Assembly (NCBI RefSeq): GCF_025290835.2
Contig: NZ_JAOCQD020000001.1
Span: forward strand, 2,666,001-2,730,000
Origin: Aquabacterium sp. OR-4
GTDB taxonomy: Bacteria; Pseudomonadota; Gammaproteobacteria; Burkholderiales; Burkholderiaceae_C
Direction of reading: 5' to 3'
Length of the DNA stretch: 64,000 nt
The number at the start of each line of letters is the position of its first letter. The stretch's first letter is position 1. Shown piece after piece: positions 43,412-52,190 of this stretch. The notes beneath the pieces are model-generated. The model saw only the letters and a list, made by a program, of their open reading frames with translations. It was not told where the DNA came from and ran no database searches. The translations under genes and the position numbers were made by a program.

Positions 43412-43636
43412 TCACTTGGCCAGGGCGCGGAAGGTGTCGCGGTACTCGCGCATGAACTCTCGGCCAAGCTCCAGCTGCTGCTCGAAGCTGGGGTCCAGCG
43501 GCGTCAGCGCAAAGCCATCGGGCGTCTCGGTGACATACACCGTGTCCCCCTTCTCCAGCTTCAATCGCGCCAGCACCTCCTTGGGCAGGATGACGCCGAC
43601 CGAGTTGCCGATCTGGGTGAGCTTGAGGGCGTGCAT
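43412..43636 (-). CDS. AbrB/MazE/SpoVT-type antitoxin
   Basis: A 74-residue swapped-hairpin AbrB DNA-binding protein: LTQIGNSVGVILPKEVLARLKLEKGDTVYVTETPDGFAL. The C-terminal tail (ELGREFMREYRDTFRALAK) is the likely toxin-neutralising part. ATG at 43636 is chosen since it gives the standard family start; an upstream ATG at 43675 would include the operator. It is the first gene of a two-gene operon with doc. It probably binds the dyad at 43653-43671 and represses its own promoter. Confidence 0.9.
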   Translation of the reverse strand: MHALKLTQIGNSVGVILPKEVLARLKLEKGDTVYVTETPDGFALTPLDPSFEQQLELGREFMREYRDTFRALAK

Positions 43637-43652
43637 GGCGGGCTCCGGGATT

Positions 43653-43671
43653 GTTATAACGGATGTTATAC
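43653..43671 (-). promoter_or_regulatory. Candidate operator/promoter of the abrB-doc operon
   Basis: An AT-rich island in GC-rich DNA, 17 bp upstream of the antitoxin ATG. Two half-sites, GTTATAAC (43653-43660, itself a palindrome) and GTTATAC (43665-43671), are separated by 4 bp. Read on the minus strand it contains a TATAAC -10 with TTGCCG 16 bp upstream. Autoregulation by the antitoxin is inferred. Confidence 0.55.
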
Positions 43672-43696
43672 GCAACCCCGGAGCTGCGGCAAGCCG

Positions 43697-45487
43697 TCAG
43701 GCCGCCGCTTGCGAGTTCCTGAGCCGGATGTGCAGCTCGCGCAGCTGCTTCTCGTCGACCATGCTCGGCGCGCCGGTCAGCAGGCACTGGGCGCGCTGGG
43801 TCTTCGGGAACGCGATCACATCGCGGATGCTTTCGGCGCCGGTCATCAGCGTGGCAATGCGGTCCAGGCCGAAGGCCAGGCCGCCGTGCGGCGGGGCACC
43901 GTACTGCAGGGCATCCAGCAGGAAGCCGAACTTGACGCGCTGCTCTTCCGGCGAGATCTTCAGGGCATCGAAGACCTTGGCCTGCACATCGGCACGGTGG
44001 ATACGCACCGAGCCGCCGCCGATCTCCCAGCCGTTGAGCACCATGTCGTAGGCCTTGGCCACGCACTTGCCCGGGTCGGTGGTCATGAAGTCCTCATGGC
44101 CGTCCTTGGGCGCGGTGAACGGATGGTGCACGGCCACCCAGCGGTCGTTTTCCTCGTCGTGCTCGAACATCGGGAAGTCCACCACCCACAGCGGCGCCCA
44201 CTTGTCCTCGAACAGGCCATGGTTGCGGCCGAACTCGCTGTGGCCGATCTTGATGCGCAGCGCGCCGATGGCGTCATTCACCACCTTGGCCTTGTCGGCG
44301 CCAAAGAAGATCAGGTCGCCATTGCGGGCACCGGTGCGTGCCAGCGTCTGCTCGAGCGCGCCGTCGGACAGGTTCTTGACGATCGGGCTCTGCAGGCCGT
44401 CGCGGCCCTTGGCCATGTCGTTGACCTTGACCCAGGCCAGGCCCTTGGCGCCGTAGATCTTGACGAACTCGGTGTAGGCGTCGATCTCGCCGCGGCTCAT
44501 CTCGCTGCCGCCCGGCACGCGCAGCGCCACCACGCGGCCGGTGCCGCTGTTGGCCGGGGTGCTGAAGACCTTGAACTCCACGTCCTTCATCACGTCGGTC
44601 AGCTCGGTGAACTCGAGCTTGACGCGCAGGTCGGGCTTGTCGGAGCCGTACTTGAACATCGCCTCGGCATAGGTCATTTCGACGTACACCGGCAGCTCCA
44701 GGCCCATGGTCTTGCGGAACACGGTGCGGATCATGGCCTCGGTGATCGCGCGGATCTCCTCCTCGCCCAGGAACGAGGTTTCCAGGTCGATCTGCGTGAA
44801 CTCGGGCTGGCGGTCGGCGCGCAGGTCCTCGTCGCGGAAGCACTTGGTGATCTGGTAGTAGCGGTCGAAGCCGGCCACCATCAGCAGCTGCTTGAACAGC
44901 TGGGGCGATTGCGGCAGCGCGAAGAACGCGCCGTCGTGCACGCGGCTGGGCACCAGGTAGTCGCGCGCGCCCTCGGGCGTGCTCTTGGTGAGCATCGGCG
45001 TCTCGATGTCGATGAAGCCCTGCTCGTCGAGGAACTTGCGCACCTCGATGGCCACGCGGTAGCGCAGCATCAGGTTCTTCTGCATCGCCGGGCGGCGCAG
45101 GTCGAGCACGCGGTGGGTCAGGCGCGTGGTTTCGCTGAGGTTCTCGTCGTCCAGCGGGAACGGCGGCGTGACGCTGGCGTTGAGCACCTCCAGCTCATGG
45201 CACAGCACCTCGATCTTGCCGCTCACCAGGTTGGTGTTGTGCGTGCCCTCGGGCCGCGCGCGCACCACGCCCACCACCTTCAGGCAGAACTCGTTGCGCA
45301 CGCCTTCGGAGGTCTTGAACATCTCGGCGCGGTCGGGGTCGCAGACGATCTGCACCAGGCCTTCGCGGTCGCGCAGGTCGATGAAGATCACGCCGCCATG
45401 GTCGCGGCGGCGGTGGGCCCAACCCATCAGGGTGACGGTCTGGCCCATCAGGGCTTCGCTGACCAGGCCGCAGTAGGTGGTTCTCAT
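43697..45487 (-). CDS. aspS: Aspartyl-tRNA synthetase
   Basis: A 596-residue class IIb synthetase. N-terminal OB anticodon domain ([32 protein letters not shown]), motif 2 in [27 protein letters not shown], a bacterial GAD insert domain, and motif 3 ([17 protein letters not shown]). It charges tRNA-Asp. Whether it is discriminating or also charges tRNA-Asn cannot be settled by eye. Downstream on the same strand are the toxin-antitoxin genes. Confidence 0.97.
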   Translation of the reverse strand: MRTTYCGLVSEALMGQTVTLMGWAHRRRDHGGVIFIDLRDREGLVQIVCDPDRAEMFKTSEGVRNEFCLKVVGVVRARPEGTHNTNLVSGKIEVLCHELEVLNASVTPPFPLDDENLSETTRLTHRVLDLRRPAMQKNLMLRYRVAIEVRKFLDEQGFIDIETPMLTKSTPEGARDYLVPSRVHDGAFFALPQSPQLFKQLLMVAGFDRYYQITKCFRDEDLRADRQPEFTQIDLETSFLGEEEIRAITEAMIRTVFRKTMGLELPVYVEMTYAEAMFKYGSDKPDLRVKLEFTELTDVMKDVEFKVFSTPANSGTGRVVALRVPGGSEMSRGEIDAYTEFVKIYGAKGLAWVKVNDMAKGRDGLQSPIVKNLSDGALEQTLARTGARNGDLIFFGADKAKVVNDAIGALRIKIGHSEFGRNHGLFEDKWAPLWVVDFPMFEHDEENDRWVAVHHPFTAPKDGHEDFMTTDPGKCVAKAYDMVLNGWEIGGGSVRIHRADVQAKVFDALKISPEEQRVKFGFLLDALQYGAPPHGGLAFGLDRIATLMTGAESIRDVIAFPKTQRAQCLLTGAPSMVDEKQLRELHIRLRNSQAAA

Positions 45488-45645
45488 GAGGTTGTTGCTC
45501 CAGGCAGATTCGGATGGCGGGGCGGCGCTTGGCGCGCGGCCCCGGTGCAGAGGCAGGATTCGTGTCGGGGTGGAACCGAGGCGTCAGTGCGCGGCCGGCA
45601 GTGGGCCGTCAGGACCGGGGGCAGAGCCTTCCGCGCCCGGCCCCG

Positions 45646-46296
45646 TCAATTTCGAGCGGCCACCGGCAGGGCCGGCGGTGCGGGCGGCGGCGGTGCCACC
45701 ACACCCATCGAGATGATGTACTTGAGCGCCTCGTCCACGCTCATGTGCAGCGGCCGGATGGCACTGCGCGGCATGATCAGGAAGAAGCCCGAGGTCGGGT
45801 TGGGCGTGGTCGGCACGTACAGGCCGATGTGCTCGCCATCGAGATGGGCCGCCACCTCGCTGGCCGGCCGGCCGGTGACGAAGGCGATGGTCCACGAGCC
45901 CTGGTGCGGGTACTGCACCAGCACGGCCTCGCGAAAAGCGTTGCCGCTGCTGGAAAACAGCGTGTCGGAAACCTGCTTGACCGAGCTGTAGATCGACTTG
46001 ACCAGCGGGATGCGGTTCATCACGCGATCCCACTGCCGCACCCACCACTGGCCGAAGATGTTGGTGGCGAAGACACCGGTGACCAGCAGCAGCGCCAGCA
46101 TCACCACGGCGCCCAGGAAGCGCGTGTCGCGCAGGCGCTCGATGGTGGCATCGGCGCTCACCGGCAGCACGGCCTTGCCCACCGACAGCAGCGACGAGAA
46201 CACGCCGTCCATCAGGCCCAGCAGCCACAGCATCACCCACACGGTGATGGCCAGCGGCAGCCAGACGAGCAGGCCGGCGACGAGGTACTTTTTCAC
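45646..46296 (-). CDS. DUF502-family membrane protein
   Basis: A 216-residue protein with two membrane helices (YLVAGLLVWLPLAITVWVML and FLGAVVMLALLLVTGVFA) followed by the DUF502 core IPLVKSIYSSVKQVSDTL. The function is unknown; it is widely conserved next to fmdB and aspS in Betaproteobacteria. GTG at 46296 gives the family start KKYLVAGLLVWLPL and has an AGGA site 6 nt upstream; the longer frame (46350) would overlap the fmdB gene. It ends in a Pro/Ala-rich tail. Confidence 0.9.
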   Translation of the reverse strand: MKKYLVAGLLVWLPLAITVWVMLWLLGLMDGVFSSLLSVGKAVLPVSADATIERLRDTRFLGAVVMLALLLVTGVFATNIFGQWWVRQWDRVMNRIPLVKSIYSSVKQVSDTLFSSSGNAFREAVLVQYPHQGSWTIAFVTGRPASEVAAHLDGEHIGLYVPTTPNPTSGFFLIMPRSAIRPLHMSVDEALKYIISMGVVAPPPPAPPALPVAARN

Positions 46297-46324
46297 GTTG
46301 ATCCTGGCAGGTGCAGCGGTCGGT

Positions 46325-46657
46325 TCAGTGGCAGGCGCAAGAGCCGGCACAGCCGCCGGCGGCCGGTGCCGAGCTGCTGGCCGCCTCGGCCTTGGGCTCG
46401 GCAGCCTTGGTCTCGCTGCTGCCCGGTGCGGCCGCTGCCGCGGTGCCGGTTGCGGCGGCAGCCGGCGCGCTGCCGCTGCTCTTGAAATCGGTGGCGTACC
46501 AGCCCGAACCCTTGAGCTGGAAACCGGCGGCCGTCAGCTGCTTGCTGAAGGCTTCGGCACCACAGGCGGGACAGGTGCTCAGCACCGGGTCCGACATCTT
46601 CTGCAGCACGTCCTTCGCATGGCCGCAGGCGGTGCAGCGATAGGCGTAGATCGGCAT
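46325..46657 (-). CDS. FmdB-family zinc-ribbon protein
   Basis: A 110-residue protein with an N-terminal zinc ribbon (YAYRCTACGHAKD...CPACGAEAF), typical of the FmdB family, and KGSGWYATDFKSS. A Ser/Ala-rich linker leads to a C-terminal Cys-rich end (GGCAGSCACH) that is usual for the betaproteobacterial form. The molecular role is unknown; regulatory functions have been suggested. It is upstream of DUF502 with a 28-bp gap. A TATAAT-like -10 is seen 28-33 bp upstream of its ATG. Confidence 0.9.
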   Translation of the reverse strand: MPIYAYRCTACGHAKDVLQKMSDPVLSTCPACGAEAFSKQLTAAGFQLKGSGWYATDFKSSGSAPAAAATGTAAAAAPGSSETKAAEPKAEAASSSAPAAGGCAGSCACH

Positions 46658-46684
46658 GGCTAAACCCTTGACGCAAAACGTTAA

Positions 46685-46690
46685 ATTATA
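46685..46690 (-). promoter_or_regulatory. Candidate -10 element for the fmdB operon
   Basis: On the minus strand it reads TATAAT exactly, in an AT-rich island ending 27 bp before the fmdB ATG (46657). No good -35 was found at 16-18 bp; the nearest match is poor. Confidence 0.4.
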
Positions 46691-46799
46691 GGGGCCGAGC
46701 AAGATGCCTGGGTCAGGCCCAGCAACCGCCGCGAGCCGGCTCTGCCGGTTCGCTGGCGGCGCCCCCATCAGGCCCGCGCGAAGCGCGCAGGGGATGGAC

Positions 46800-48260
46800 C
46801 TAATTCAAGCCCTTGACGTGGTGATCGGCGTCGTGGCGGTTGCGCAGCCACTGCGGCGCCAGCGAGCCCAGCACCATGCCGGCGGCCGCCGCCAGCAGGC
46901 CGGCCAGCTGGCCCGGAAACTGCTCACCCAGGCCGCTGATCTGCGGAAAGAACAGCACCCACACCGCAATGCCGGCCACCACCGAGACGATGGCGCCCTG
47001 CGTGGTGGCGCGCTGCCAGTACAGGCCGAAGACCAGCGGCACGAAGGCGCCGACCAGCGTGACCTGGTAGGCCGAGGACACCAGGTCGTAGATCGGCGTG
47101 CCCTTCATCGCGATGGCATAGGCCAGCACGATGGCCGCAAAGGCCACGATCGACACGCGCATCGCACGCAGCTGCTGGCGGTCGCCCATGTGCGGGCGCA
47201 GGTTCTTCAGAATGTTCTCGACGAAGCTGGTGCTGGGCGCCAGCAGCGTGGCCGACGAGGTGCTCTTGATCGCCGACAGCAGCGCGCCGAAGAACAGGAT
47301 CTGCATCACCAGCGGCATCTTGCTCATCACGAAGGTGGGCAGCAGGCGCTGGTAGTCCTCCTTGGCGATGGTCATGGCCTCGTCGCCCATCACCACCACC
47401 GCGCTGGCCACCACGAACATCGGCACAAAGGCGAACAGGATGTAGCTGACGCCGCCGATCACCGCGCCGTTGCGGGCCGTGGTGGCGTCCTTGGCCGACA
47501 TCACGCGCTGGTACACGTCCTGCTGCGGAATGCTGCCCAGCATCATGGTCACCGCCGCGGCGATGAAAAACGCCACGTCGTTGAAGCTCGGCTCGGGCAG
47601 AAAGCGCCACAGGTCCTGCGAGCCGATCTTGTCGAACACCACGCCGGCGCCGCCGGCCAGATCGGCCGAGAACACCGCGATGATGCTCATGCCCACCACC
47701 AGCACGATCATCTGGATGAAGTCGGTCCAGGCCACGGCCAGGAAGCCGCCCACCACCACGTAGATCAGCACCGCCAGCGTGCCCACCACCATGCCGGCGG
47801 TCTCGCTCATGGCGCCGTTGGTCAGCACGCTGAACACCAGGCCCAGCGCGGTGATCTGCGCCGCCACCCAGCCCAGGTAGCTGAGGATGATGGCGCCTGA
47901 GCAGAACACCTCGATGCCCTTGCCGTAGCGCTGGCGGTAGAAGTCGCCAATGGTCAGCAGGTTCATGCGGTAGAGCCGGGCCGCGAAGAACAGGCCCACC
48001 AGGATCAGGCAGGTGCCGGCGCCGAAGGGGTCTTCGACGATGGCATTGAGCCCGCCCTGCACGAACTTGGCCGGGATGCCCATCACCGTCTCGGCCCCGA
48101 ACCAGGTGGCGAAGGTGGTGGTGATCACCATGATCAGCGGCAGGCTGCGCCCGGCGATGGCGAAATCGGTGGTGTTCTTGATGCGCGTGCCGGCCCACAT
48201 GCCGAGTGCCAGGGTGCCCAGCAGGTAGAGCACGACGAAGACGATCAGGGTGGTGTTCAT
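46800..48260 (-). CDS. Sodium:solute symporter family (SSS) transporter
   Basis: A 486-residue membrane protein with about 13 hydrophobic segments. SSS hallmarks are the start VFVVLYLLGTLALGMWAGTRIK, TDFAIAGRSLPL, YVVVGGFLAVAWTDFIQMIVL (the Na+ site region) and SIPQQDVYQRVMSAKDATTA. These transporters couple Na+ to uptake of solutes such as proline, acetate or sugars; the solute here is unknown. It lies between ubiB and fmdB, which are usually close neighbours in Betaproteobacteria. Confidence 0.93.
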   Translation of the reverse strand: MNTTLIVFVVLYLLGTLALGMWAGTRIKNTTDFAIAGRSLPLIMVITTTFATWFGAETVMGIPAKFVQGGLNAIVEDPFGAGTCLILVGLFFAARLYRMNLLTIGDFYRQRYGKGIEVFCSGAIILSYLGWVAAQITALGLVFSVLTNGAMSETAGMVVGTLAVLIYVVVGGFLAVAWTDFIQMIVLVVGMSIIAVFSADLAGGAGVVFDKIGSQDLWRFLPEPSFNDVAFFIAAAVTMMLGSIPQQDVYQRVMSAKDATTARNGAVIGGVSYILFAFVPMFVVASAVVVMGDEAMTIAKEDYQRLLPTFVMSKMPLVMQILFFGALLSAIKSTSSATLLAPSTSFVENILKNLRPHMGDRQQLRAMRVSIVAFAAIVLAYAIAMKGTPIYDLVSSAYQVTLVGAFVPLVFGLYWQRATTQGAIVSVVAGIAVWVLFFPQISGLGEQFPGQLAGLLAAAAGMVLGSLAPQWLRNRHDADHHVKGLN

Positions 48261-48360
48261 GCGGATCGGGCGAACAACGGTGACAGGCCAGTGAAACGCG
48301 CCGGATTATCGATGCGGCCGCCCGTTGCTGGCCGCCGGGTGGCCGGCCACCTCAGCAGAA

Positions 48361-49926
48361 TCAGTGCCAGCGCAGCAGCACCTGGGCCGCCAGCGCACCC
48401 GCCACGAAGCCGATGGCCCCGTACAGCAGCGCCTGCAGCAGCCGGTTGGTGCGCCGCTGCTCGGCCACCAGGGCCAGCAGCGCGGGATCGGGCTCGCGGC
48501 CACGCTGCAGCGCCTGGTGCATCAGGCGCGGCAGCTCGGGCAGCAGCTGGGCGTAGCGCGGCGCCTCGTTCTTGACCCGCTCCACCAGGGCCGGCCAGCC
48601 CACCTGGCGCTGCATCCAGGTTTCCAGGAAGGGCTTGGCGGTGTTCCACAGGTCGAGTTCGGGGTCGAGCTGGCGGCCCAGGCCCTCGATGTTGAGCAGG
48701 GTCTTCTGCAGCAGCACCAGCTGCGGCTGGATCTCGACGTTGAAGCGGCGCGAGGTCTGGAACAGGCGCATCAGCACCTGGCCCAGCGAGATGTCCTTCA
48801 GCGGCCGGTCGAAATGCGGCTCGCACACCGCACGGATGGCGCTTTCCAGCGCATCCACCCGGGTGTTGGGCGGCACCCAGCCGCTTTCCACATGCAGTTC
48901 GGCCACGCGCTTGTAGTCGCGGCGGAAGAAGGCCAGGAAGTTCTGCGCCAGGTATTCCTTGTCCCAGTCAGTCAGCGTGCCGACGATGCCGAAGTCGAGC
49001 GCGATGTAGCGCCCGAAGCTCTTCGGATCGATGCTGACCTGGATGTTGCCCGGGTGCATGTCGGCATGGAAGAAGCCGTCGCGGAAGACCTGGGTGAAGA
49101 AGATCGTGACGCCATCGCGCGCCAGCTTGCGGATGTCGACACCGGCCTCGCGCAGGCGGGCGATCTGGCTGATCTGCACGCCGTCCATGCGCTGCATCAC
49201 CATCACGGTGGGGGTGCAGAAGTCCCACACCATCTCGGGCACCAGCACCAGGTCCAGGCCCTGCATGTTGCGGCGCAGCTGCGCGGCATTGGCGGCCTCG
49301 CGCACCAGGTCGAGCTCGTCGTGCAGGTAGGTGTCGAACTCGGCCACCACCTCCTTGGGCTTGAGCCGCTTGCCATCGGCCCAGACCCGCTCGACCACGC
49401 GGGCCAGCGAGTACAGCAGGCCGAGATCGTGCTCGATGACATCAAGCATGCCCGGGCGCAGCACCTTCACCGCCACCTCGCGGCCGGGCGAGCCGTCGGC
49501 ATTGCGCAGCGTGGCGAAATGCACCTGGGCGATCGAGGCACTGGCCACCGGCGTGGTGTCGAACTGCGCAAACACCTCGTCGAGCCGGCGACCGAAGGCC
49601 TTCTCGATCAGCGCCACAGCCTGCGTGCCGGGAAACGGCGGCACCCTGTCCTGCAGCAGCGCCAGCTCGTCGGCGATGTCGGGCGGCATCAGGTCGCGCC
49701 GGGTGCTGAGCACCTGGCCGAACTTCACGAAGATCGGCCCCAGCCGCTCGAGCGCCATGCGCAGGCGCGCGCCACGCGGTGCATCGAGCCGGCGGCGGCG
49801 GCCGATGGTGGCCACCCGCACCAGCGCGCGCACCCAGCCCTGGCGAAAGCCCGACAGCGCCACCTGGTCCAGACCGAAGCGCAGCACGGTCAGGCCGATG
49901 TACGCCAGGCGAAAAAAATGCCCCAT
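48361..49926 (-). CDS. ubiB: UbiB, atypical kinase for ubiquinone biosynthesis
   Basis: A 521-residue UbiB/ADCK protein: [35 protein letters not shown] carries the KxGQ motif; [15 protein letters not shown] is the Ala-rich loop; [11 protein letters not shown] and ALDFGIVG are the catalytic and metal-binding segments. Two C-terminal membrane helices end at [22 protein letters not shown]. UbiB is an ATPase that supports coenzyme Q synthesis at the inner membrane. It lies 62 bp from the end of ubiJ and is probably cotranscribed. Confidence 0.95.
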   Translation of the reverse strand: MGHFFRLAYIGLTVLRFGLDQVALSGFRQGWVRALVRVATIGRRRRLDAPRGARLRMALERLGPIFVKFGQVLSTRRDLMPPDIADELALLQDRVPPFPGTQAVALIEKAFGRRLDEVFAQFDTTPVASASIAQVHFATLRNADGSPGREVAVKVLRPGMLDVIEHDLGLLYSLARVVERVWADGKRLKPKEVVAEFDTYLHDELDLVREAANAAQLRRNMQGLDLVLVPEMVWDFCTPTVMVMQRMDGVQISQIARLREAGVDIRKLARDGVTIFFTQVFRDGFFHADMHPGNIQVSIDPKSFGRYIALDFGIVGTLTDWDKEYLAQNFLAFFRRDYKRVAELHVESGWVPPNTRVDALESAIRAVCEPHFDRPLKDISLGQVLMRLFQTSRRFNVEIQPQLVLLQKTLLNIEGLGRQLDPELDLWNTAKPFLETWMQRQVGWPALVERVKNEAPRYAQLLPELPRLMHQALQRGREPDPALLALVAEQRRTNRLLQALLYGAIGFVAGALAAQVLLRWH

Positions 49927-49988
49927 GAAACTGCGCTTTCAGCGACCCGCCGTCAGGCCGGCATCCGGGCGACGGCCAAGCGCGGCCG

Positions 49989-50507
49989 TCAACGCGACCG
50001 CATGCGGCCAGCCACCACGGCCGCGCCCTGCAGCGCGGCCTGCAGGCCACGCGCCAGCAGCGAGCCCAGGCGGTGAATCTCCTGCGCCGCCACCGGGCCG
50101 AACAGGCGCTGCAGATCGTCGGCGACATCCCAGCGCAGGTTCTTCAGCAGCCAGTCGACATCGGTGGCCAGCTGCGCATCGCCGTCGATGTCCAGCGCCG
50201 GCATGTTGCCGCCCACCACCTGCAGCGCCAGGGCGGCCGGGTTGGCGGCATCCAGGCGCACGCGCAGATCGGCGTCGACCGGCTCGCGACACCACTCCAC
50301 CAGGCCGGCGGGCGTGATGCAAAAGGCCAGCGTGGGCGCCGGCTGCAGCAGGCGCGGCAGGTTCTCGAGCTCCAGCCGCAGCACCCGTCCCTGGTGGGCC
50401 AGCAGGCGCGCCAGGGCCTGGGGTTCGCGCGACAGGACATGGTTGACCACCAGGACCAGGCGCTCCATCAAGGCCGGTGCCAACAGGGCGTTGAGGTTGT
50501 GCAGCAT
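49989..50507 (-). CDS. ubiJ: UbiJ, SCP2-domain accessory factor for ubiquinone biosynthesis
   Basis: A 172-residue SCP2-like protein. It starts LHNLNALLAPALMERLVLVVNHVL and has DADLRVRLDAANPAALALQVV, DIDGDAQLATDVDWLLKNLRWDVADDLQRLFGPVAA. UbiJ binds lipids and organises the soluble Ubi complex. ATG at 50507 was chosen; the frame extends to 50768 but that part crosses the divergent promoter region. Usual upstream neighbour ubiE is not seen; instead the exopolysaccharide cluster begins on the other strand. Confidence 0.9.
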   Translation of the reverse strand: MLHNLNALLAPALMERLVLVVNHVLSREPQALARLLAHQGRVLRLELENLPRLLQPAPTLAFCITPAGLVEWCREPVDADLRVRLDAANPAALALQVVGGNMPALDIDGDAQLATDVDWLLKNLRWDVADDLQRLFGPVAAQEIHRLGSLLARGLQAALQGAAVVAGRMRSR

Positions 50508-50679
50508 TAGGGAGATTGTAGGCAAAGCACCGCCCACCTCAGGGACTGGCACCGGAACAGTCACGAATATCGACCAAAATGATCGGTTTAGGTCGCTGCA
50601 CAATGCTGTGGCGGTCACCCACACAATAAAAGCAGGCGACCGACGCTCATTGGCAGACCGTCGCCCGAAAACTCCTCGG
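50508..50679. promoter_or_regulatory. Divergent region ubiJ / glycosyltransferase gene
   Basis: 172 bp, distinctly AT-richer than the surroundings. It holds CGACC (50573-50577) and GGTCG (50592-50596) as an inverted pair around AAAATGATCGGTTTA. No sigma-54 or clear -35/-10 pair was recognised. It should hold promoters for the exopolysaccharide operon and for ubiJ-ubiB. Confidence 0.4.
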
Positions 50680-52071
50680 ATGTTCGACTCAAGAAGCAAT
50701 CGCAGTTTCAGTACCGCCCCGCCGTCGGTCACCAGCCTGATCGCCACCTTGCTCGAGCCGGCGATCACGGTGCTGGTCTACCTGGCGGCCATGGCCTGGG
50801 AGGGCGAGGAAGTTGGCCGCGCCGACCTGACGCTGTGCTTCCTGGTGATCGCCCTCACCTGGCCGGGCATCAACCGCTTCGGCGACCGGCTGTCGAATGC
50901 CGCGGTGGGCGTGCTCAGTTCGTGGATCACGCTGCTGGCCATCCTGGCGGCCTTTGGCTACGGCACGCGCAGCCTCGACTTCTTCGATCAGAACGTGCTG
51001 ATGTTCTGGGCCGTGGTGACGCCGGTGCTGCAACTGCTGGCCGTGCGCAGCGGCTACCTGCTGCTGCGCCAGCAGTCGGCCCTGCCGCACAACCGGCGCC
51101 AGGCGGTGGTGATCGGCGCCGGCGCACTGGGCGTGAAGGTCGCGCGCTCGGTGCAATCGGCCGCGGTGCAGGGCATCGACGTGGTCGGCTTCTTCGATGA
51201 CCGCACCCATGAGCGGGTGCATGCCGAGGTGGGCGAGCGCCGCGTCGGCTGCCTGAAGGACGCCGCCCCCTTCATCCGCGCCAACGGCGTGAAGGACGTC
51301 TACATCACGCTGCCGCTGGGCTCGCAGCCGCGCATCATCGAGCTGCTGCAGGAGCTGCAGGGCACCACGGCCTCGATCTATTTCGTGCCCGACGTGTTTG
51401 GCATCAGCATCATCCAGGGCCGGCTGCAGGACATCGGCGGCGTGCCGATGGTGGGCCTCACCGAGACCCCGTTCACCGGCACCAACCGGCTGATCAAGCG
51501 CATCAGCGACATCGTGCTGGCCTTGCTCATCCTGGTGCTGATCTCGCCGCTGATGGCCGCGGTGGCCATCGGCGTGAAGCTCAGCTCGCCCGGGCCGGCC
51601 GTGTTCAAGCAGCGCCGCAACGGCCTCGATGGCGAGGAGATCATCGTCTACAAGTTCCGCTCGATGCGGGCCATGGACAACGGCACCGTGGTCAAGCAGG
51701 CCACCAAGGGCGACCCGCGCATCACGCCCTTCGGCGCCTTCATCCGCCGCACCTCGCTGGACGAACTGCCGCAGTTCATCAACGTGCTGCAGGGGCGCAT
51801 GAGCATCGTCGGCCCGCGCCCGCATGCGGTGGCCCACAACGAGATGTACCGCCAGCTGATCAAGGCCTACATGGTGCGCCACAAGGTCAAGCCGGGCATC
51901 ACCGGCTGGGCACAGATCAACGGCCACCGCGGCGAGACCGACACGATCGAGAAGATGCAGGCGCGGGTCGAATACGACCTCGAGTACCTGCGCAACTGGT
52001 CGCTGGGCCTCGACCTGGTGATCATCCTGCGAACCATCAAGACCATCCGCGGCGAGAGCAATGCCTACTGA
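50680..52071 (+). CDS. Undecaprenyl-phosphate glucose phosphotransferase (WcaJ/EpsB type)
   Basis: A 463-residue polyprenyl-phosphate hexose-1-phosphate transferase. Four or five N-terminal helices, a Rossmann-like middle domain (RRQAVVIGAGALGVKVA) and a C-terminal sugar-transferase domain: KRISDIVLALLILVLISP, SPGPAVFKQRRNGLDGEE, FRSM, DELPQFINVLQGRMSIVGPRP and KPGITGWAQINGHRGET. The enzyme links a hexose-1-phosphate to undecaprenyl phosphate and starts exopolysaccharide repeat units. ATG at 50680. It heads a same-strand cluster of sugar-nucleotide genes. Confidence 0.93.
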   Translation: MFDSRSNRSFSTAPPSVTSLIATLLEPAITVLVYLAAMAWEGEEVGRADLTLCFLVIALTWPGINRFGDRLSNAAVGVLSSWITLLAILAAFGYGTRSLDFFDQNVLMFWAVVTPVLQLLAVRSGYLLLRQQSALPHNRRQAVVIGAGALGVKVARSVQSAAVQGIDVVGFFDDRTHERVHAEVGERRVGCLKDAAPFIRANGVKDVYITLPLGSQPRIIELLQELQGTTASIYFVPDVFGISIIQGRLQDIGGVPMVGLTETPFTGTNRLIKRISDIVLALLILVLISPLMAAVAIGVKLSSPGPAVFKQRRNGLDGEEIIVYKFRSMRAMDNGTVVKQATKGDPRITPFGAFIRRTSLDELPQFINVLQGRMSIVGPRPHAVAHNEMYRQLIKAYMVRHKVKPGITGWAQINGHRGETDTIEKMQARVEYDLEYLRNWSLGLDLVIILRTIKTIRGESNAY

Positions 52072-52115
52072 GCACCGCCAGGGCTGGACCAGGCCCAGCC
52101 CGCCCCCCGAGGGGG

Positions 52116-52150
52116 TCAAGAAAACTTGGGGCTGCCCGGCGTTTTCTTGA
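52116..52150. repeat. 10-bp perfect inverted repeat after the glycosyltransferase gene
   Basis: TCAAGAAAAC (52116-52125) and GTTTTCTTGA (52141-52150) with a 15-nt loop, preceded by CCCCC/GGGGG. There is no T-run, so it would be a partial terminator, a processing site or an mRNA-stability element in the cluster. Confidence 0.75.
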
Positions 52151-52190
52151 GCGCCCGCCACGCACGCGCCAACCCACCGGAATACCCCAC

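Noticed and set aside
50540..50570. Sigma-54 promoter (TGGCAC) upstream of the glycosyltransferase gene
   Set aside because: The second element (TTGC at the correct spacing) is missing.
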